Assembly (NCBI GenBank): GCA_047495785.1
Contig: JBLDXI010000011.1
Coordinates: forward strand, 1,798,001 to 1,862,000
Length of the DNA: 64,000 nt
Source of the DNA: Lepidodermella squamata
Taxonomy: Eukaryota > Gastrotricha
Reading direction: 5' to 3'
Within the stretch, counting starts at the first letter, position 1; each line of letters opens with the position of its first letter. Shown here piece by piece: positions 22,355-33,727 of this stretch. The position numbers and the translations under genes are program-made. The notes under the pieces are model-generated. The model saw only the letters and a program-made list of their open reading frames with translations, did no database searches and was not told the origin of the DNA.

Positions 22355-24290
22355 ATGCCGGCGACTTACTCTGAGCCGACCATAGTTGATCAAGATGCAG
22401 CTAGGCGCAGCTTGTCTCGAATGAAGGGCCCCGTTTCATCAATTTCCAACCGATCAGCTGTACATCGAGCTGAGGTGGTGCAGAATCTTTTCTTGCAGTC
22501 GTTACCTGTGGCGTGGCCTTTCAATGCAGCTATGGACGGGGCTGTTATTAAAAAAGCCCAATTAGTTGTAGAATACGAAAACATAGGCGTGGTTGCGTCG
22601 GAATGGCCATTGAAAAACGAGTCTAAACAGGAACAGGCTGGAGAAAAAACGCAGAGGTTAAGGTTGAATTGTCAACTGGTAATATTACAGCTTGATTATT
22701 ATGTTTAGTTTGGTTCGCCTCGGCTTGAAACACGGCATTAATGCTTCCACCCTCATGACCATTAAAAATGAAATTGGCTACCAAAGTGTAACAAAAGAAA
22801 ACTTCTATGGGGTTCGAAAGCGCCTTGCTATGCTTCACCCAATAACATCAACTCACCGTGGATTAGGCGCATATCGCTCGGTAGATTCAATCGTTAAAAA
22901 AATGATTGTTCGAGGCGACTTGGAAAAAGACGTTGTTAATGATCTACGGCTTCAGGTAAATCAAAATTACATATGGTCCTTGCTAGGGCAAAGTCAAATT
23001 TAACAGGTGGATGGCATGGCAGCTAGGACGAGCATGGCAGATGCAACAGTCAGTTCATACATTTGTGCTGCTAAGACAAAGGCCAAAGTGGGCTGCGCTG
23101 GTGAATATCAGCTGTCAATGTACCAGGGAAGCGAATCTTCCGAGATGTTCAGGAAGTTTTTACAGCCAACCATCGGCGAGCTCTCGAATATCGTTCGAGA
23201 TGGCTTGAAGATCGGGGATGATTCTTACGATTTTCGATTATTGGTTTGCTGTGACTACCCAGCTACTGTCAAGCTCTTTGGCTGTGGTCACCAGGGCGCC
23301 GATTTTCGTTGCGTAATCTGTGAAAGGAATATTAAAAAGCTCAATGTCCTTTCGCGGAAACGCCGATTCGACTCATACGAAAATTCATTTAAAGGAAAGC
23401 TTGGTTGGTCGAAAGATTTTGCCCCGATGATTCGTTTGGGTCCTGACAAACTTCTGATTTTACCTGATTTCTTCCACATGAAGGTCAATATTGCTCGTCA
23501 ACTTATTGCTAAAGTAGGTATTCCTTCCAACAACTTGAAAGTTCAATATTCTATTTAACAATAGATCATACGTGTTCTGAAAAGCCATGGGTTCCGCGAT
23601 GCTATGAACGATCTTGTTTCTTTCTTGAAAACCAACTCGAAAAAGCCAAAATTTTCTATCGAGACCAAAGCCACAAAACGAGGTGTCATTAGTGTGCTTA
23701 TCAAAAATTCCAATCACTACGGCATTTCCAAGGTATGAACCTAATTTTGTGTTATATGAAATAAATTAGTTCCTAACTGAAATTTAAACTAGGCATTTGC
23801 TGAATTAGCCAAGAGAATGATTGGAAAGCCTCTATCCGAGTCATTTTTCCTACCGGCTAACTTCCTCAACTCGGTCAAAACTTCAGGTCGTAACACTCGC
23901 AGGGGATCTATTCAGTCTCAAAGCAGCCGTCAGAAGCTACTGCTGTCTTCATTAAAGGATTTGCGAACCTTGTGTCTATCCACCTTGATGGTATTTCGGG
24001 ACATCGAGATGAACCATGTGACGTCAACAGCTAAAATTATGGCTAGCTGCTACGAAAAGATATGGCATCGAACTATTGGACCAGTTACTTCTTACGCTCA
24101 TTTGCTCGGGTGCCATGTTTACGAGCTTCTGGAGAAAGGGGTCGATTTGGCAAAACTCTGCACTGAGAGCATTGAGTTGAGCAACAAGAAAAGACGCAGA
24201 ACGATGGACTGTTCAATTTCAAACAAATACTCCAAACCGTGCCAGATTTTGAAAATCGAAAACATGAAGGAAAATTTGAAGCTGATTTGA
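22355..24290 (+). CDS. Candidate DDE-type transposase, five exons (573 aa)
   Basis: Exons 22355-22656, 22709-22955, 23007-23513, 23565-23732 and 23793-24290. The introns of 52, 51, 51 and 60 bp have GT-AG ends and remove every stop. Exon 3 begins at VDGM (Asp about 185). A second acidic motif, CCDYP (Asp about 266), stands beside Cys/His pairs (GCGH, CVIC; about 275-288) that look like a zinc ribbon. A PDFFHMKVN motif is near 336-344, and the C-terminal TESIELSNKKRRR stretch (Glu 533/536) could supply the third acidic residue. The spacing suits an RNase-H-fold transposase with a zinc insertion, as in the RAG1/Transib or Chapaev grades, but I cannot match it to a named family. The start codon is the first ATG; an upstream exon is possible. 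Confidence 0.7.
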
Positions 24291-24457
24291 AAATATTTGA
24301 AGTACCTAGAAACTGTGTTTCATTTGATAAATAAAAAGTTTGAACTATGTCATCATGTCATCATTTTATTTCCGCATTAATCTTTGTCGACGTAGCTTTA
24401 TTTCTTCCTCAACTTTGATTTATCATAGGCAGGAGGCAAAAGATCACAGCGTAACCT

Positions 24458-25527
24458 TTACTTGTCAACCTCATAACCATCACGATCAGCATTATAGAAC
24501 AAACGGAACTTGTCCTTAGCGTCCCACTGAAAACGAAACACGCCCGCTCTTATAAGGCGGTGGATCACAGGTATTTGACGGGCAATGGCGCCAGTTGTTC
24601 TACCCAACTCTTTATCGAGGTCACGATCTGTTGGTGTCTTTGCCATCCAAAATTCGATCATTTTAGCTGTAACACTTTCAAATTTTATCCCAGACCTGAC
24701 AACATAGGCGAAACAATGCCGAATACGATTTCTTTCATCGGGACTCCACTCGGTTCTGCTCTTCGTTGATTTAGCTGTGAGATTAAACACTATTTTACAC
24801 AATTTACACAGCAAAACAAAGGCTTACAATTTGAGTAGCTGCTCGCCACATTTTGTATATGGTTCCATGACATTTTGAAAGCATAACTTGAATCTAGATC
24901 GACTCGGTCGCTGTCAGGGACGCTGAAGAACAACGGTCCTGGAGCAAACGAATTGCCTGATTTACCGCTCTTCTTGCGCATATCACGTGAAACCGCTCGA
25001 TTGGATTTAGTCGATTGGGTCGGCTCGATTGGTTCACGTTCATCGGGCTCATGTTGCTCATCAGCATCGTCCTCGCCATCATCCTCGCTATCGTCCTCGC
25101 CATCACCCCCGTCGTCATCCTCGTCATCGCTCTCATCTTCATCCTCGTCATTGTCCTCGTCATCTTCCGATGCATCTTCCTCGCCATCAACAACAGCATC
25201 ACCCACGGCACCATCCTGGCCATCATCATGACCATCGACCTCGTGATCATCTCCGCCTTCAACTCCATTACGCTCCACCTCCATTTCTTGGCCGCTAACA
25301 CCTTCCGCTTCGCCAGTTTTTCGCTGTTTGGCTACCCGCGGCAACTTCAACGCGACCTCTTCAGCAACAGGAGCGGCCTTTCTTCGTGTGCTTGTCTCGT
25401 TTTCTCGCGCACTCTTTCGCCGCGCATTGCTCTGCTTGCGATTGCGATCTTTCTCCTCAAGAATTGCCGCATCTTTTGTGGCTTGAATTGCCGCTTCCTT
25501 TGCTGCGATTTTCCGCGTTTTGGTCAT
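24458..25527 (-). CDS. Acidic accessory protein of the transposon (338 aa)
   Basis: Two exons, 25527-24828 and 24774-24458, with a 53-bp GT-AG intron. The N-terminus is basic (MTKTRKIAAKEAA, many Lys/Arg to about residue 90). An uninterrupted run rich in Asp/Glu fills roughly residues 100-180. The C-terminal region, from EWSPDERNRIRHCFAYVV to a GRTTGAIARQI motif, looks like a short helical, SANT/Myb- or SAP-like DNA-binding fold. It is convergent to the transposase, with 167 bp between the stops. A role in binding transposon ends or in nuclear import of the transposase is inferred from position only. Confidence 0.65.
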
Positions 25528-25657
25528 GAAAAAAAGAATATTTAAATAAGTAAATAATGGGGAAATAATGCTCACGAGAAATTATTAGATGATAAAAAAT
25601 TCCCGACCTAATCGACCACCCCACCGCCCCGACCACACATCATGAAGCAAAAAATGT

Positions 25658-25691
25658 GTGGACTTTGACACTGCAAATCCAGACTAAGATG
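25658..25691 (-). repeat. Right terminal inverted repeat
   Basis: Inverted partner of 22045-22078. Inside it lie GGTCGG/GGGCGG-type units like those at the left end. Confidence 0.9.
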
Positions 25692-26163
25692 TCAGGGGTC
25701 GGGCCACCCTTTTCCTCACAGTCAGAAGCTACGGCTAAGATAAGGCAAGGGCAAACTTCGTCACCGGTCAAGAGTCTCAGGTCCTGGGCTCATTATCCTC
25801 ATATCCGACTCTGATGTCCCGAGCTATATTATAATCTGAGAAATCAGGGAAATGGAGAAGTTGGCGGCGAGTTCTCACTGCTCGCTGCATAAGCCAAGGA
25901 TTGTTACAAATCAGGTAACAGTCCAACGTTCAAGACGCAGTGGCTAGACGTCAACGCCAACGGGTTTTCAAGAAAAATAATTACAGATTATTTAGTTTTT
26001 ATCACGATAGACATGTTAAAGTCTAGTTATGATCACGATAATTATTTGTATATTACATTCAAAGCTGCTCAATTGTATGAAACAAAAAAAACTAGTAGGC
26101 CGCATCTACAGGTGACAATTCCCGGCAGTGTTAACAACTCTGCATGCATAAACAAATAATAAT
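25692..26163. other. Upstream region of gene C
   Basis: No gene. It starts at the transposon border and should contain the promoter of C. I see no TATA box of the kind found in A, E and F. Confidence 0.35.
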
Positions 26164-27167
26164 ATGTTGTCCAGCAATTGCAGCCGTTTGATTTTTTTGA
26201 TTTCATCCCTGCTTTTTGAGACTGGAGACGCTTGCCCTTCGTCATCGACTCCATCAAAATTCGAACCATTTACCTACCCGCCTATATTTGCTTGCCCAAG
26301 CAGTCAGATATGCGCGCCAGTCAGTAACCCGTGCTTGGAAGCATCAAAATCTTGCCAGCTAACACCTACTGTAAGTCAGATTTTGAGATAGACAAGTACC
26401 AGATGTTTAGCAGGTTTTGGATGAACATTTCTGCTCAGTTAACATCCAAAATAGATTGCATTTATCATCCAACATTCATATTATCTCTCTAAATTCCATG
26501 TTTTGCAGCCAGCCTTTCAACTTTGCACTGGCGCGACATTCGGCGGTGAGGGTATCAGCCAGAATGTCAAGTTGTGCACTTCCAACGGTCTGGCTTGTAC
26601 AATAGTTTTCGGCAGCACATTCACGGTAAGAACAACGTCAAGTTTCATAGTCATTTATCGGAAGTTTTGCCCAGCAAGCCGCAGCAACGCCAACTGTCCC
26701 GAACTCTTTCATGACATTCGCCGACTGCTGCAACGCTGCAGCCCCAGCTAGTCCGTATGCCGCCAACATTCGTTATGAACTGATTCCAGGCATCTCGTCA
26801 TTTATCGTGCCATCTATCGCATGCATCGGAACGGCTGATGCCTTGCCGTACAAGATTACAATGCCTTCTTATAACATGAGAATTGGCAACTGCGTCCGCT
26901 TCCCGCATACGGCCAGCGCCTTAACCGATATACCCGCAGCTTTACCCTGGGTGGTGAGAGCATTTTCATAAATCCTTTTTGCAAGGATACTGACATGTTT
27001 CATCGTAGCCAACTTACCCTGCAGCTACTTACGCGTACACTTCGTTCAGAGACTGCTGCGCTGCTCTTGCTTGGAACTATTTTTGTTGCTATCCGAACTA
27101 TCTAGTTTCGGCTGTGACTACTGCTTACGGTCTCACCTTGGAACGGTGTCAAGCTATAACTCCATAG
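26164..27167 (+). CDS. Secreted cysteine-rich protein, family member C (253 aa)
   Basis: Exons 26164-26370, 26509-26625, 26675-26953 and 27009-27167, with introns of 138, 49 and 55 bp, all between codons. The signal peptide is MLSSNCSRLIFLISSLLF. The first exon is short, with only a few Cys and a CPSSQIC unit, and belongs to the C/G/H/I/J subfamily. The module signatures are intact: QLCTGA...LCTSNGLAC, MTFADCCNAA with CVRFPHTA, and SFRDCCAAL with a C-terminal TAYGLTLERC. At the third donor two GT sites three bases apart are possible; I use the better GTGAGA. Confidence 0.8.
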
Positions 27168-27799
27168 TGAAAGGATAAGATGTGTCAATTGTTTGTCAGT
27201 TTCGACTCAATTTTGGTCATACTCGATGCGCAAATAAATTTTGTTAGGCGGTGCTAACGTAATTAAGTAACTGTTACAGGCCGCTTTTACTGAAATTTGG
27301 CTTTTAAAAGCTTACGGTGATTTTATATCGATTGTTTGATGCTGAGTTACCCGTGTGGTTTAGGTTTTCCGGGAAACATCAGCGCGTGGAAGTGCCATCA
27401 AATCTAACAATTGAAATCCTGAATTTTAGCAGCATTTTAAGATCGCCCAATATACCCCTCGAATATTTTATTGTCTTGTTCGCTTGCATTTTTCACACTA
27501 TCCAGCCTCCAGCCTACGTCGCGCCGGGCTAAGTAATTAAGAAGTAAACTGTGTAAAAAACTTGTGAAGCTTGAACATTTTGGTGAAAAACTTTCCGGTC
27601 TGCTCAAGCACCTCATAGGCATAATTTCTTCAAACGAAGGCAAATGGCAGTAGCTGCCACGCTATAAGAAATATTTCTTATAGCGTGTAGAGCTTTCAGG
27701 TGAGTTGAATTTACTCAAATGTGGATGTATAAGATGTTTTATTTACACATCTGCTCAAATCATATTTTGATAAATAATTGCACTACTGAATTCTGAAAT
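27168..27799. other. No gene seen
   Basis: 3' flank of C, AT-rich. A 71-codon frame at 27317-27532 has no signature. Confidence 0.35.
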
Positions 27800-28598
27800 T
27801 GGCTCTAGTAAATATCGCCACTATTTCTTGGACTGACTGATGGATGTGTCTTGACCGCTTAAGAAACCAATGGAGGCCCTAAGTTCGTACAATTCACAAA
27901 TCCACCAGCCACACCACCTTGCCAATGAGTGCCCACCTCAAATTTGTTCGACGTTTCGACAAAGATCCGTGTGCCAAGTACACGGTGTAGTGATCCATGC
28001 CCGATGAGCCAGACTTGCCAAATCCCGGAAAGCCCCGGATTTTTACCCGTGTTTACTGTATTCGTGACATCGTGTAAGATGTAATAAGTTGCAGTTTCGC
28101 CTAAATTGAAACGTTTACGCGCTGGCGCTATATTGACTAAGTGGTGGTAAATATGAGTGGTGGAATCGTATTGTTGTATATATTGTATATATTGTTGTAA
28201 AACCTCGTCCATTAATAACTGCTTGCGCTTTCGACACACTGCTGCAGCCTTAACCGACCTATTGATGACAGGTACGCTAAGGTAAGAGTTGCTCTAAACT
28301 CCATTGATTTGATATTAGTTGAAAGCTACCCCTGGTGATTAATGCCATGGTTAATCTGCTAAGTTCTGCTAAGATCTCCCAAGATTCAAGATCTTTATAA
28401 ATCTTTGCAAGATCTTGGAAAGACTTTTCAGTGATTACTTAAGAAGGATCTTTGCTGATCTTAGCATGAACTTGGAAGGATTTTTTATGATTTTTTTATA
28501 ACTATCTTTGCTGATCTTTGCTGATCATTGCCGAAATTGAATAATTAGGGCACAGAGTGCATTCACTTGGAATCTATGCTGCAATGCTATTTTCAGCT

Positions 28599-28695
28599 AA
28601 ATTCCGCGCCCCCTTAAATATTCGAGCAGGCCCCAAGCGTCGGCTGCCTAATCAGAGAGCAAAGTGGACTTGTGCGCGAGCGCTAAGTCGAACTT
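28599..28695 (+). repeat. Long inverted repeat, left arm
   Basis: About 95 bp matching the reverse complement of 31972-32066 at roughly 85 percent by eye (shared CGAGCAGGCCCCAAG, GTCGGCTGC and AAAGTGGACTTG). The right arm lies beyond the exon-4 relic of K. The two arms therefore do not simply bound the AAGATC-rich insertion. Confidence 0.65.
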
Positions 28696-30919
28696 TTTAT
28701 AAAATTCAGGGCCGCGCGCACGAATGTCAAAGGGCTACTTGTTATAATTCCGGCGGTTTTTATACCAAAAAATAATACAGATGATTCTCTATCGAATAGA
28801 TATAGTTTCTCGCGTGAAATAATTGAGGGATAAATGTTTTACCTGTATCTTCGATTTCGAGAAGCAAGTGCGCGCACTTTCAATCGGTGTGGAATATTTA
28901 GGGTGCGCGTAAAAAATTTCCCTCAATTTTTTCACGCGAGAACACCATATCCAAACGATAGAAAATTGCCTGAATTATATTTTGGTATTAAAACCGACAC
29001 GATATTCGAAAGTAGGTAAGCCTCTAACATCATCGCGCGCGGTATTAATTTCGTAAAAACTGTTCACAATTTATCGGATTAATTTTTATCTCACATTATA
29101 CCGCGCGGCTTATAAGCAACAAACGGTGATAGATAGAGACTCGCCGCTTTCACCGCCGGAAAGGCCGTGAAATTTTGCACTAGAAATGGACAATCAATTC
29201 CGTCATGAATTTTCAGCTTACCAAGGAAAAAATTCACAAAACGTTCAAATTTCGAAATTTTCGAGTGAAAATGCGGATATCGTCTGATTTTTATGGCCGT
29301 TCCGCACCGAAAATAACTTAAAAACCATGATAACCAGCGAGTCGCGTTCAGTCTCGTTTGATTCATTGCAAATTTCTGCAATAAATGATGGAAAATTATT
29401 TTGCCCGCCAATAAGCGGAAAAATCGCAGCAAAGATTGAAGTTCCAAATATTGCGCAAATATTAATTCGCCTTTTTGATATATTTTGGGCCGCGCGCGTT
29501 GATCTCAAAGGACTACATTCGAATAATCCAGCGGTTTTTATACCAAAATAATATTCAGAAAATTCTCTACCGATTGAATACTGGTTTATCGCGCGAAAAC
29601 GCCAATGGGAATTTTTTTACGCTCACTCGCAAGTTTCAATTGTGTGTTTGTTTCCGCATTTCTTATTTATTATATTCTCCAGCCGTTCACCTATAATCAC
29701 GATCGATGGTTTTCTGAATTTTATTATGATCTAAATATCGCCGAATTATTAGTTGGCCCTTTATCATCAGCACACGTGGCCCGGAATTTCATAAAATGTT
29801 CGACTCTTGCGCGCGCGAACACTGAGTAAAACTGAGTAGACCTGGCTCTCTCGCGTGCGGTCAATTTTAGAAAATTATCGGCAGGCAATCAAATATTAAC
29901 TTCGAATTTATTTGTCGTATATATTAAACCACCTTGTTTCTACAACTCTCAGTCACAAATAAACCATGGGACACGCTGAATTAAAAAATAGCGGACTTCG
30001 AGAATGTATAGCAATAATAATCATAATATAATAATAGCGCCTCGCAACACGCGCTGTCGTAACCTAAAAGGCTCCATAGTGCGCTTGCTTCGAGCGCATT
30101 ATTACGAAGCTGAGCAGTAGACGGTGACGAGCGCGCGTTGGAAACTGGCACACGCGCACTAGTACTTACACATATAGTATATACGTAGTACCTATACATT
30201 ATTATCGCTCATAACTTTATTCAGAGTTGTTCAGAGTTATCAAAACTTGTGCCTTGGCCTCAAAATACTGGATTTTCATCTTGACTGTTTATTGCTATTG
30301 ATTGTTTGTTGGTTTTTTACAACTAGGTCGTTATTATTATTTGCTTATCATCCAGGTGCGCAAATTATCGCGTGCGCGGGTGAGATTTACGTGCAGCCAC
30401 GAGCGGCCGCTGGTTGATCGTGTAGCTCCCTTCAACCGCAACTCCGACCGCGGCAACAAGGGCGTTGCGGCGTGACAGCTATTATCTTGGCGTGTCATCG
30501 GAGCACTTGGGACACCCTGAGGGATAGCTCATTGTCAATTATAATGGCCAGAAATATGTTTATAAACACAGTTGTCGCAGGTAAATTTATCATTTGCTCT
30601 CGATTCAGTACTCCTCAATATCAACTTGTTGTACACTATAGTGAAAACTACCGCCACTCATCGCCCGTCGTCGTCTCCGCCTATTTCCGACTATCAACAA
30701 CACGACATCGTCGGCTGGTAATTGTAGGCTTTTAAAAGAGGTGAGTAATTATTAAATTTATTTATTTAATTAATTAAATTAATTTAATTTAATTTATTTA
30801 TTTAATTTAAATTAAATTGTTATTAAATTTAATTTGTTTCGATTTTCCAATTATTATCGACATTGAACAACGCTTTTATTCGCCGGTTATAATTAAAACT
30901 TTCTTGCTTTCTAGATAAT

Positions 30920-31397
30920 ATGCTAACATCAACCGGCCGTCGTCAACCGGCAATTTTTAGCGGCGTAGACTACGCCAACTGCCGGGCTCGCACCCTAGGA
31001 TCGAATAAATGGGCCATCTTCACTTGTCGCGGAGTCTTTGGCGACGACCGCTTGGCGAACAGCATTGTCGAGCCAACTAGGCCTGATAAATCAAACCGCA
31101 CGGCAATAGACGACTCAAATGCTCACGAAGAGCTCGAATTTTTTCGAAGTACGTTTTGTTGCACATTTTTGTCGTCTTTTACTGAGCTCATCTTTTTTAA
31201 CAGATACTTTTCGTTTGCTTTTCGGCGACGAAATTCAGCGATTTGACCGCGCCCGTGTTGCGGTGAACCAGTGGGGCAACGACCTGCGCCGCCGCCGCCG
31301 TGCAACGCGCGCTGATGCAGCAGCTGTTATCGACGCCGCTGAACCGGCTGCTGGCTTTGTTGCGGCCGCTTTTCGAGACAACCAGAATTTGTTATGA
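30920..31397 (+). CDS. Two-exon gene inside the insertion (140 aa), unknown
   Basis: Exons 30920-31148 and 31204-31397 are joined across a 55-bp GT-AG intron and stay in frame. The N-terminal half has a layout (GVDYANCRARTLGSNKW, then RL and a late His) that faintly recalls a FLYWCH zinc finger, but expected Cys and His residues are missing. The C-terminal half is Arg- and Ala-rich. Plausible 5' non-coding exons with GT-AG borders lie at about 30544-30580 and 30642-30740. Being in a repeat, it is probably a transposon gene. I do not recognise it. Confidence 0.45.
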
Positions 31398-31971
31398 AAA
31401 TATTAATGTCGTGCTTGGCGGAACGCGTGTTTTATATCGGGTTTTTTTTATACCGAAAATCGATTTTTTCCTGAATAAAATTGACAACTCTGAAATTCTA
31501 GTCGTGTTTTATACCTGGGTGCGTACATTCGGGTGCGGTTCCGTGGGCGCCAGTAAAAATTTCGGGCCAAGATTTGGAAAGATGAGAACAAGAATTCTTT
31601 AATAACATGAAAGATTCTTCAAATCTGAGCAGTTCTTAGTGTCATCTTTGGAAGATCTTTCAATAACAATAAAGATCTTGAATAATTATCTGCTAAGATC
31701 TTTGAACCAAAATCTTTGCAAATCTGTGCAAGATCGTGCACGGATCTTTGATGGATCTTGGCAAGTTCAGCTAAGATCTTGCCAAGATTTGATCCCTAGG
31801 GACAGGTAACCAAACCACCGTTCAAATATCAGTATTCAGCCTTGACCGCTTGATGCCACGGCATCGGTGCAGCTATTTTGCGCCGTCGGCGGTTGCACTT
31901 TACAGGCTCATCCTGGAGAAAAGCAAAGCATCGAACATTTGAGTTGATAGCAATACCTGGCATCCTATCGG

Positions 31972-32066
31972 AAATTCGACTTTGCGCTCGTGCTCAAGTC
32001 CACTTTTACCCTCTGATTGCGCAGCCGACACTTGGGGCCTGCTCGTATCTAAGGGGGCCCAGAATT
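31972..32066 (-). repeat. Long inverted repeat, right arm
   Basis: Inverted partner of 28599-28695. It lies just 3' of the exon-4 relic of K. Confidence 0.65.
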
Positions 32067-32883
32067 GAGCGAATGAATGTGGACAGATAAACCTTTTTCC
32101 AACCAAATGTATGTAGAAAGCGCCTAATTTTGAAGCCAAATAAAGTCGAACCGTGGTTTTAAACTTTGCTGTATGAGCCAAGCATACCACCAGGAAAAAT
32201 CACAAAAGCTGGCCGTCTGTGTTGTTATTTCGAAAGATTTATAGAGATGCTTGAGTGCTGACTCGCCTCAGTGCTGCTACAAAGGGCATGAGATTATGTA
32301 ACACGTTTTCCCGGAGTAATGAACTCAGCTGCGGACTTGCGAGAGAGCAATACAAATCGATCGACGGAAGGCTGCAGCGAACGAATCCACGGTGACAATG
32401 AAATCCTCGAACTGACAAGTGAGTCTACAACACTCTATTATCTCTATGGTCTGCAAGAAAACCTTTCGAGAGAACATCTACGATGGCGTAGCTGTGAGTT
32501 CGGGTTCGTGGCGCGTTTTGTGTGTTAGACCGGCGTGCAAACGATTCATGCTATCTAGCTAGCTATTGCATTTTCAACTCACGTTCAACCGTATCAGTAA
32601 CGGCATCAACAGCAGAGTATTCTCTGGTAGTCGTTAAACGATCGTCGCGAGGGGGATAGCCAAGCTGGAGGTTGCGTTCATAAAATTTCCACTGATTTCG
32701 CAACAGAAATATTCTGCTGTCGTTAGGATCTGTTGCATGTAACCTTCAACAAATCATTGCTGTAAAAAATCCTTTTGTAGTGCACTTCTTAAAGAGTAAT
32801 AACACCTAAGAGATTAAACACGTTCAGAGGTTTTCATTTTACTAATTCAGAACTTCGCCTTTCCTGATTCGAAATTTCAATAA
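32067..32883. other. Upstream region of gene D
   Basis: No gene. A block starting CGGCGTGCAAACGATTC (from 32531), followed by a GTATCAGTAACGGCATCAAC block (about 32593), recurs upstream of E and F twice each. This makes it a candidate shared regulatory module. No TATA box like that of E and F is visible. Confidence 0.5.
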
Positions 32884-33727
32884 ATGAAAGCCGAAATTAT
32901 AGTCATTCTCGTCACGGTCTTTGCCGTTGTTACTGCCTGTCCAGCGACATCCAACTCAACCCCATGCCCGGTTAAGACTGCAGTTGAAACAGTAGCGACT
33001 TGCCCCAACGGCCAAAGTTGCCTAACGATATCGAATCCTTGCCCGACCAGCCAAAGCTGCTTCAACTCATTCAATCCATGCTCAGACGGCAAAACCTGCT
33101 CGGTACCACCTGTCTTTACGCTGTGCGAAATCACCGCAACCCAGGGCGATCCTGCAACCGTTTCGAAACCAAATGTCAAGTTCTGCACAGCCAATGCAGG
33201 ATCATGCACATCAGTGTTGAAAACCGGCACCACTGTAAAGCTATAACCAGCCGTATCTGATGGAAGTTGTTAACTGTGATTGTTACAGATTGCTACAGGT
33301 GTTACTCCAACGACCTTCTCGACTTTTAGCGAGTGTTGTCAGGCTGCAGCTACGGGCGCGACCCTTAAATATGAATACGTCCCAGTCGCATCGGCCGCAC
33401 CAGTATCGACTTGCATTGGTGCTGCAAAAGATGCAGCTTATCCAATGACAGGGCTTTCGACCACATCAAAGAACTGTATTCGATTCCCACATACAGCCGG
33501 CCAAAGCACCCATTTCTTAACATCAACTGGGGTAAGAAATTTGTTGATGATTCACGATGCAATTTGATATATGCTTATGCAACGATTTTCAGCCCACCAG
33601 GCCTCCGTCCACCTATGAATTCGCATCGTATGCGCAATGCTGCACGGCCGTAGCCTCCTATTCGACTCTTCTTTTCAGTGTGATCCCTGTTTACGGCGTC
33701 TCGTTTGATATTTGCCTCGGTGCTTAA
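32884..33727 (+). CDS. Secreted cysteine-rich protein, family member D (242 aa)
   Basis: Exons 32884-33234, 33289-33531 and 33593-33727, introns of 54 and 61 bp. The signal peptide MKAEIIVILVTVFAVVTA precedes Cys. The N-terminal part has the D/E/F plan (CPNGQSC, CPTSQSC, CSDGKTC). In E and F an intron follows; here the first two modules are fused in one exon, because a deletion removed the end of exon 1, the intron and the start of exon 2. The rest is complete: LCEITATQGD...FCTANAGSC, FSTFSECCQAA with CIRFPHTA, and YAQCCTAV ending DICLGA. Confidence 0.85.

Larger units (their letters stand above)
22045..25691. mobile_element. Two-gene DNA transposon, unassigned superfamily (3647 bp)
   Basis: Perfect 34-bp terminal inverted repeats begin CATCTTAGTCTGGATTTGCA (22045-22078 and 25658-25691). 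Weaker similarity continues inward, with several GGTCGG units near both ends. Two convergent genes fill the interior: a 573-residue candidate transposase on plus and a 338-residue acidic, DNA-binding-like protein on minus. Both become open once introns of 51-60 bp are removed. The base pair TC flanks both ends and may be a 2-bp target duplication, but chance is not excluded. A transposase plus a Myb-like partner recalls Harbinger elements, but this transposase does not look like theirs. Confidence 0.85.
28310..31800. mobile_element. Repeat-rich insertion with AAGATC-rich ends
   Basis: Both borders (28361-28530 and 31565-31795) are made of degenerate AAGATCTTTGC-like units in inverted orientation. 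The outermost sequences CCCTGGTGATTAA and, inverted, CCCTAGGGATCAA look like a short inverted repeat. In between, a 90-bp inverted repeat (about 28750-28843 and 28909-29000) is rich in CGCGCG and TTTATACCAAAA, and related units recur near 29480-29600. A two-exon gene lies at 30920-31397. A DNA transposon is likely, but its family is unclear. Confidence 0.5.
27800..31950 (+). pseudogene. Cysteine-rich family relic K, split by a large insertion
   Basis: At 27820-28035 a decayed copy of subfamily exon 1 is visible (compare G: NGGPKFVPFTNPP and the CPTSQTCQ end), with stops and frame changes. At 28236-28283 there is the end of exon 3 (FRHTA followed by a GTAAGAG donor). The fourth exon appears at 31806-31947 (compare H: TYQYSTFAACCQGIG), again with stops. 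The 3.5 kb between fall where intron 3 would be and hold repeat-rich inserted DNA. I find no clear exon 2. Confidence 0.65.

Noticed and set aside
22998-23564. Reading the transposase as a pseudogene because of in-frame stops at 23001 and 23556
   Set aside because: Both stops fall in 51-bp stretches with good GT-AG borders and unchanged frame, matching the intron size of this genome.
25015-25545. 176-codon hydrophobic plus-strand frame over the transposon accessory gene
   Set aside because: It is the antisense of the Asp/Glu-rich region, which reads as Val/Ile/Leu runs on the other strand; the minus-strand gene has a proper intron and composition.
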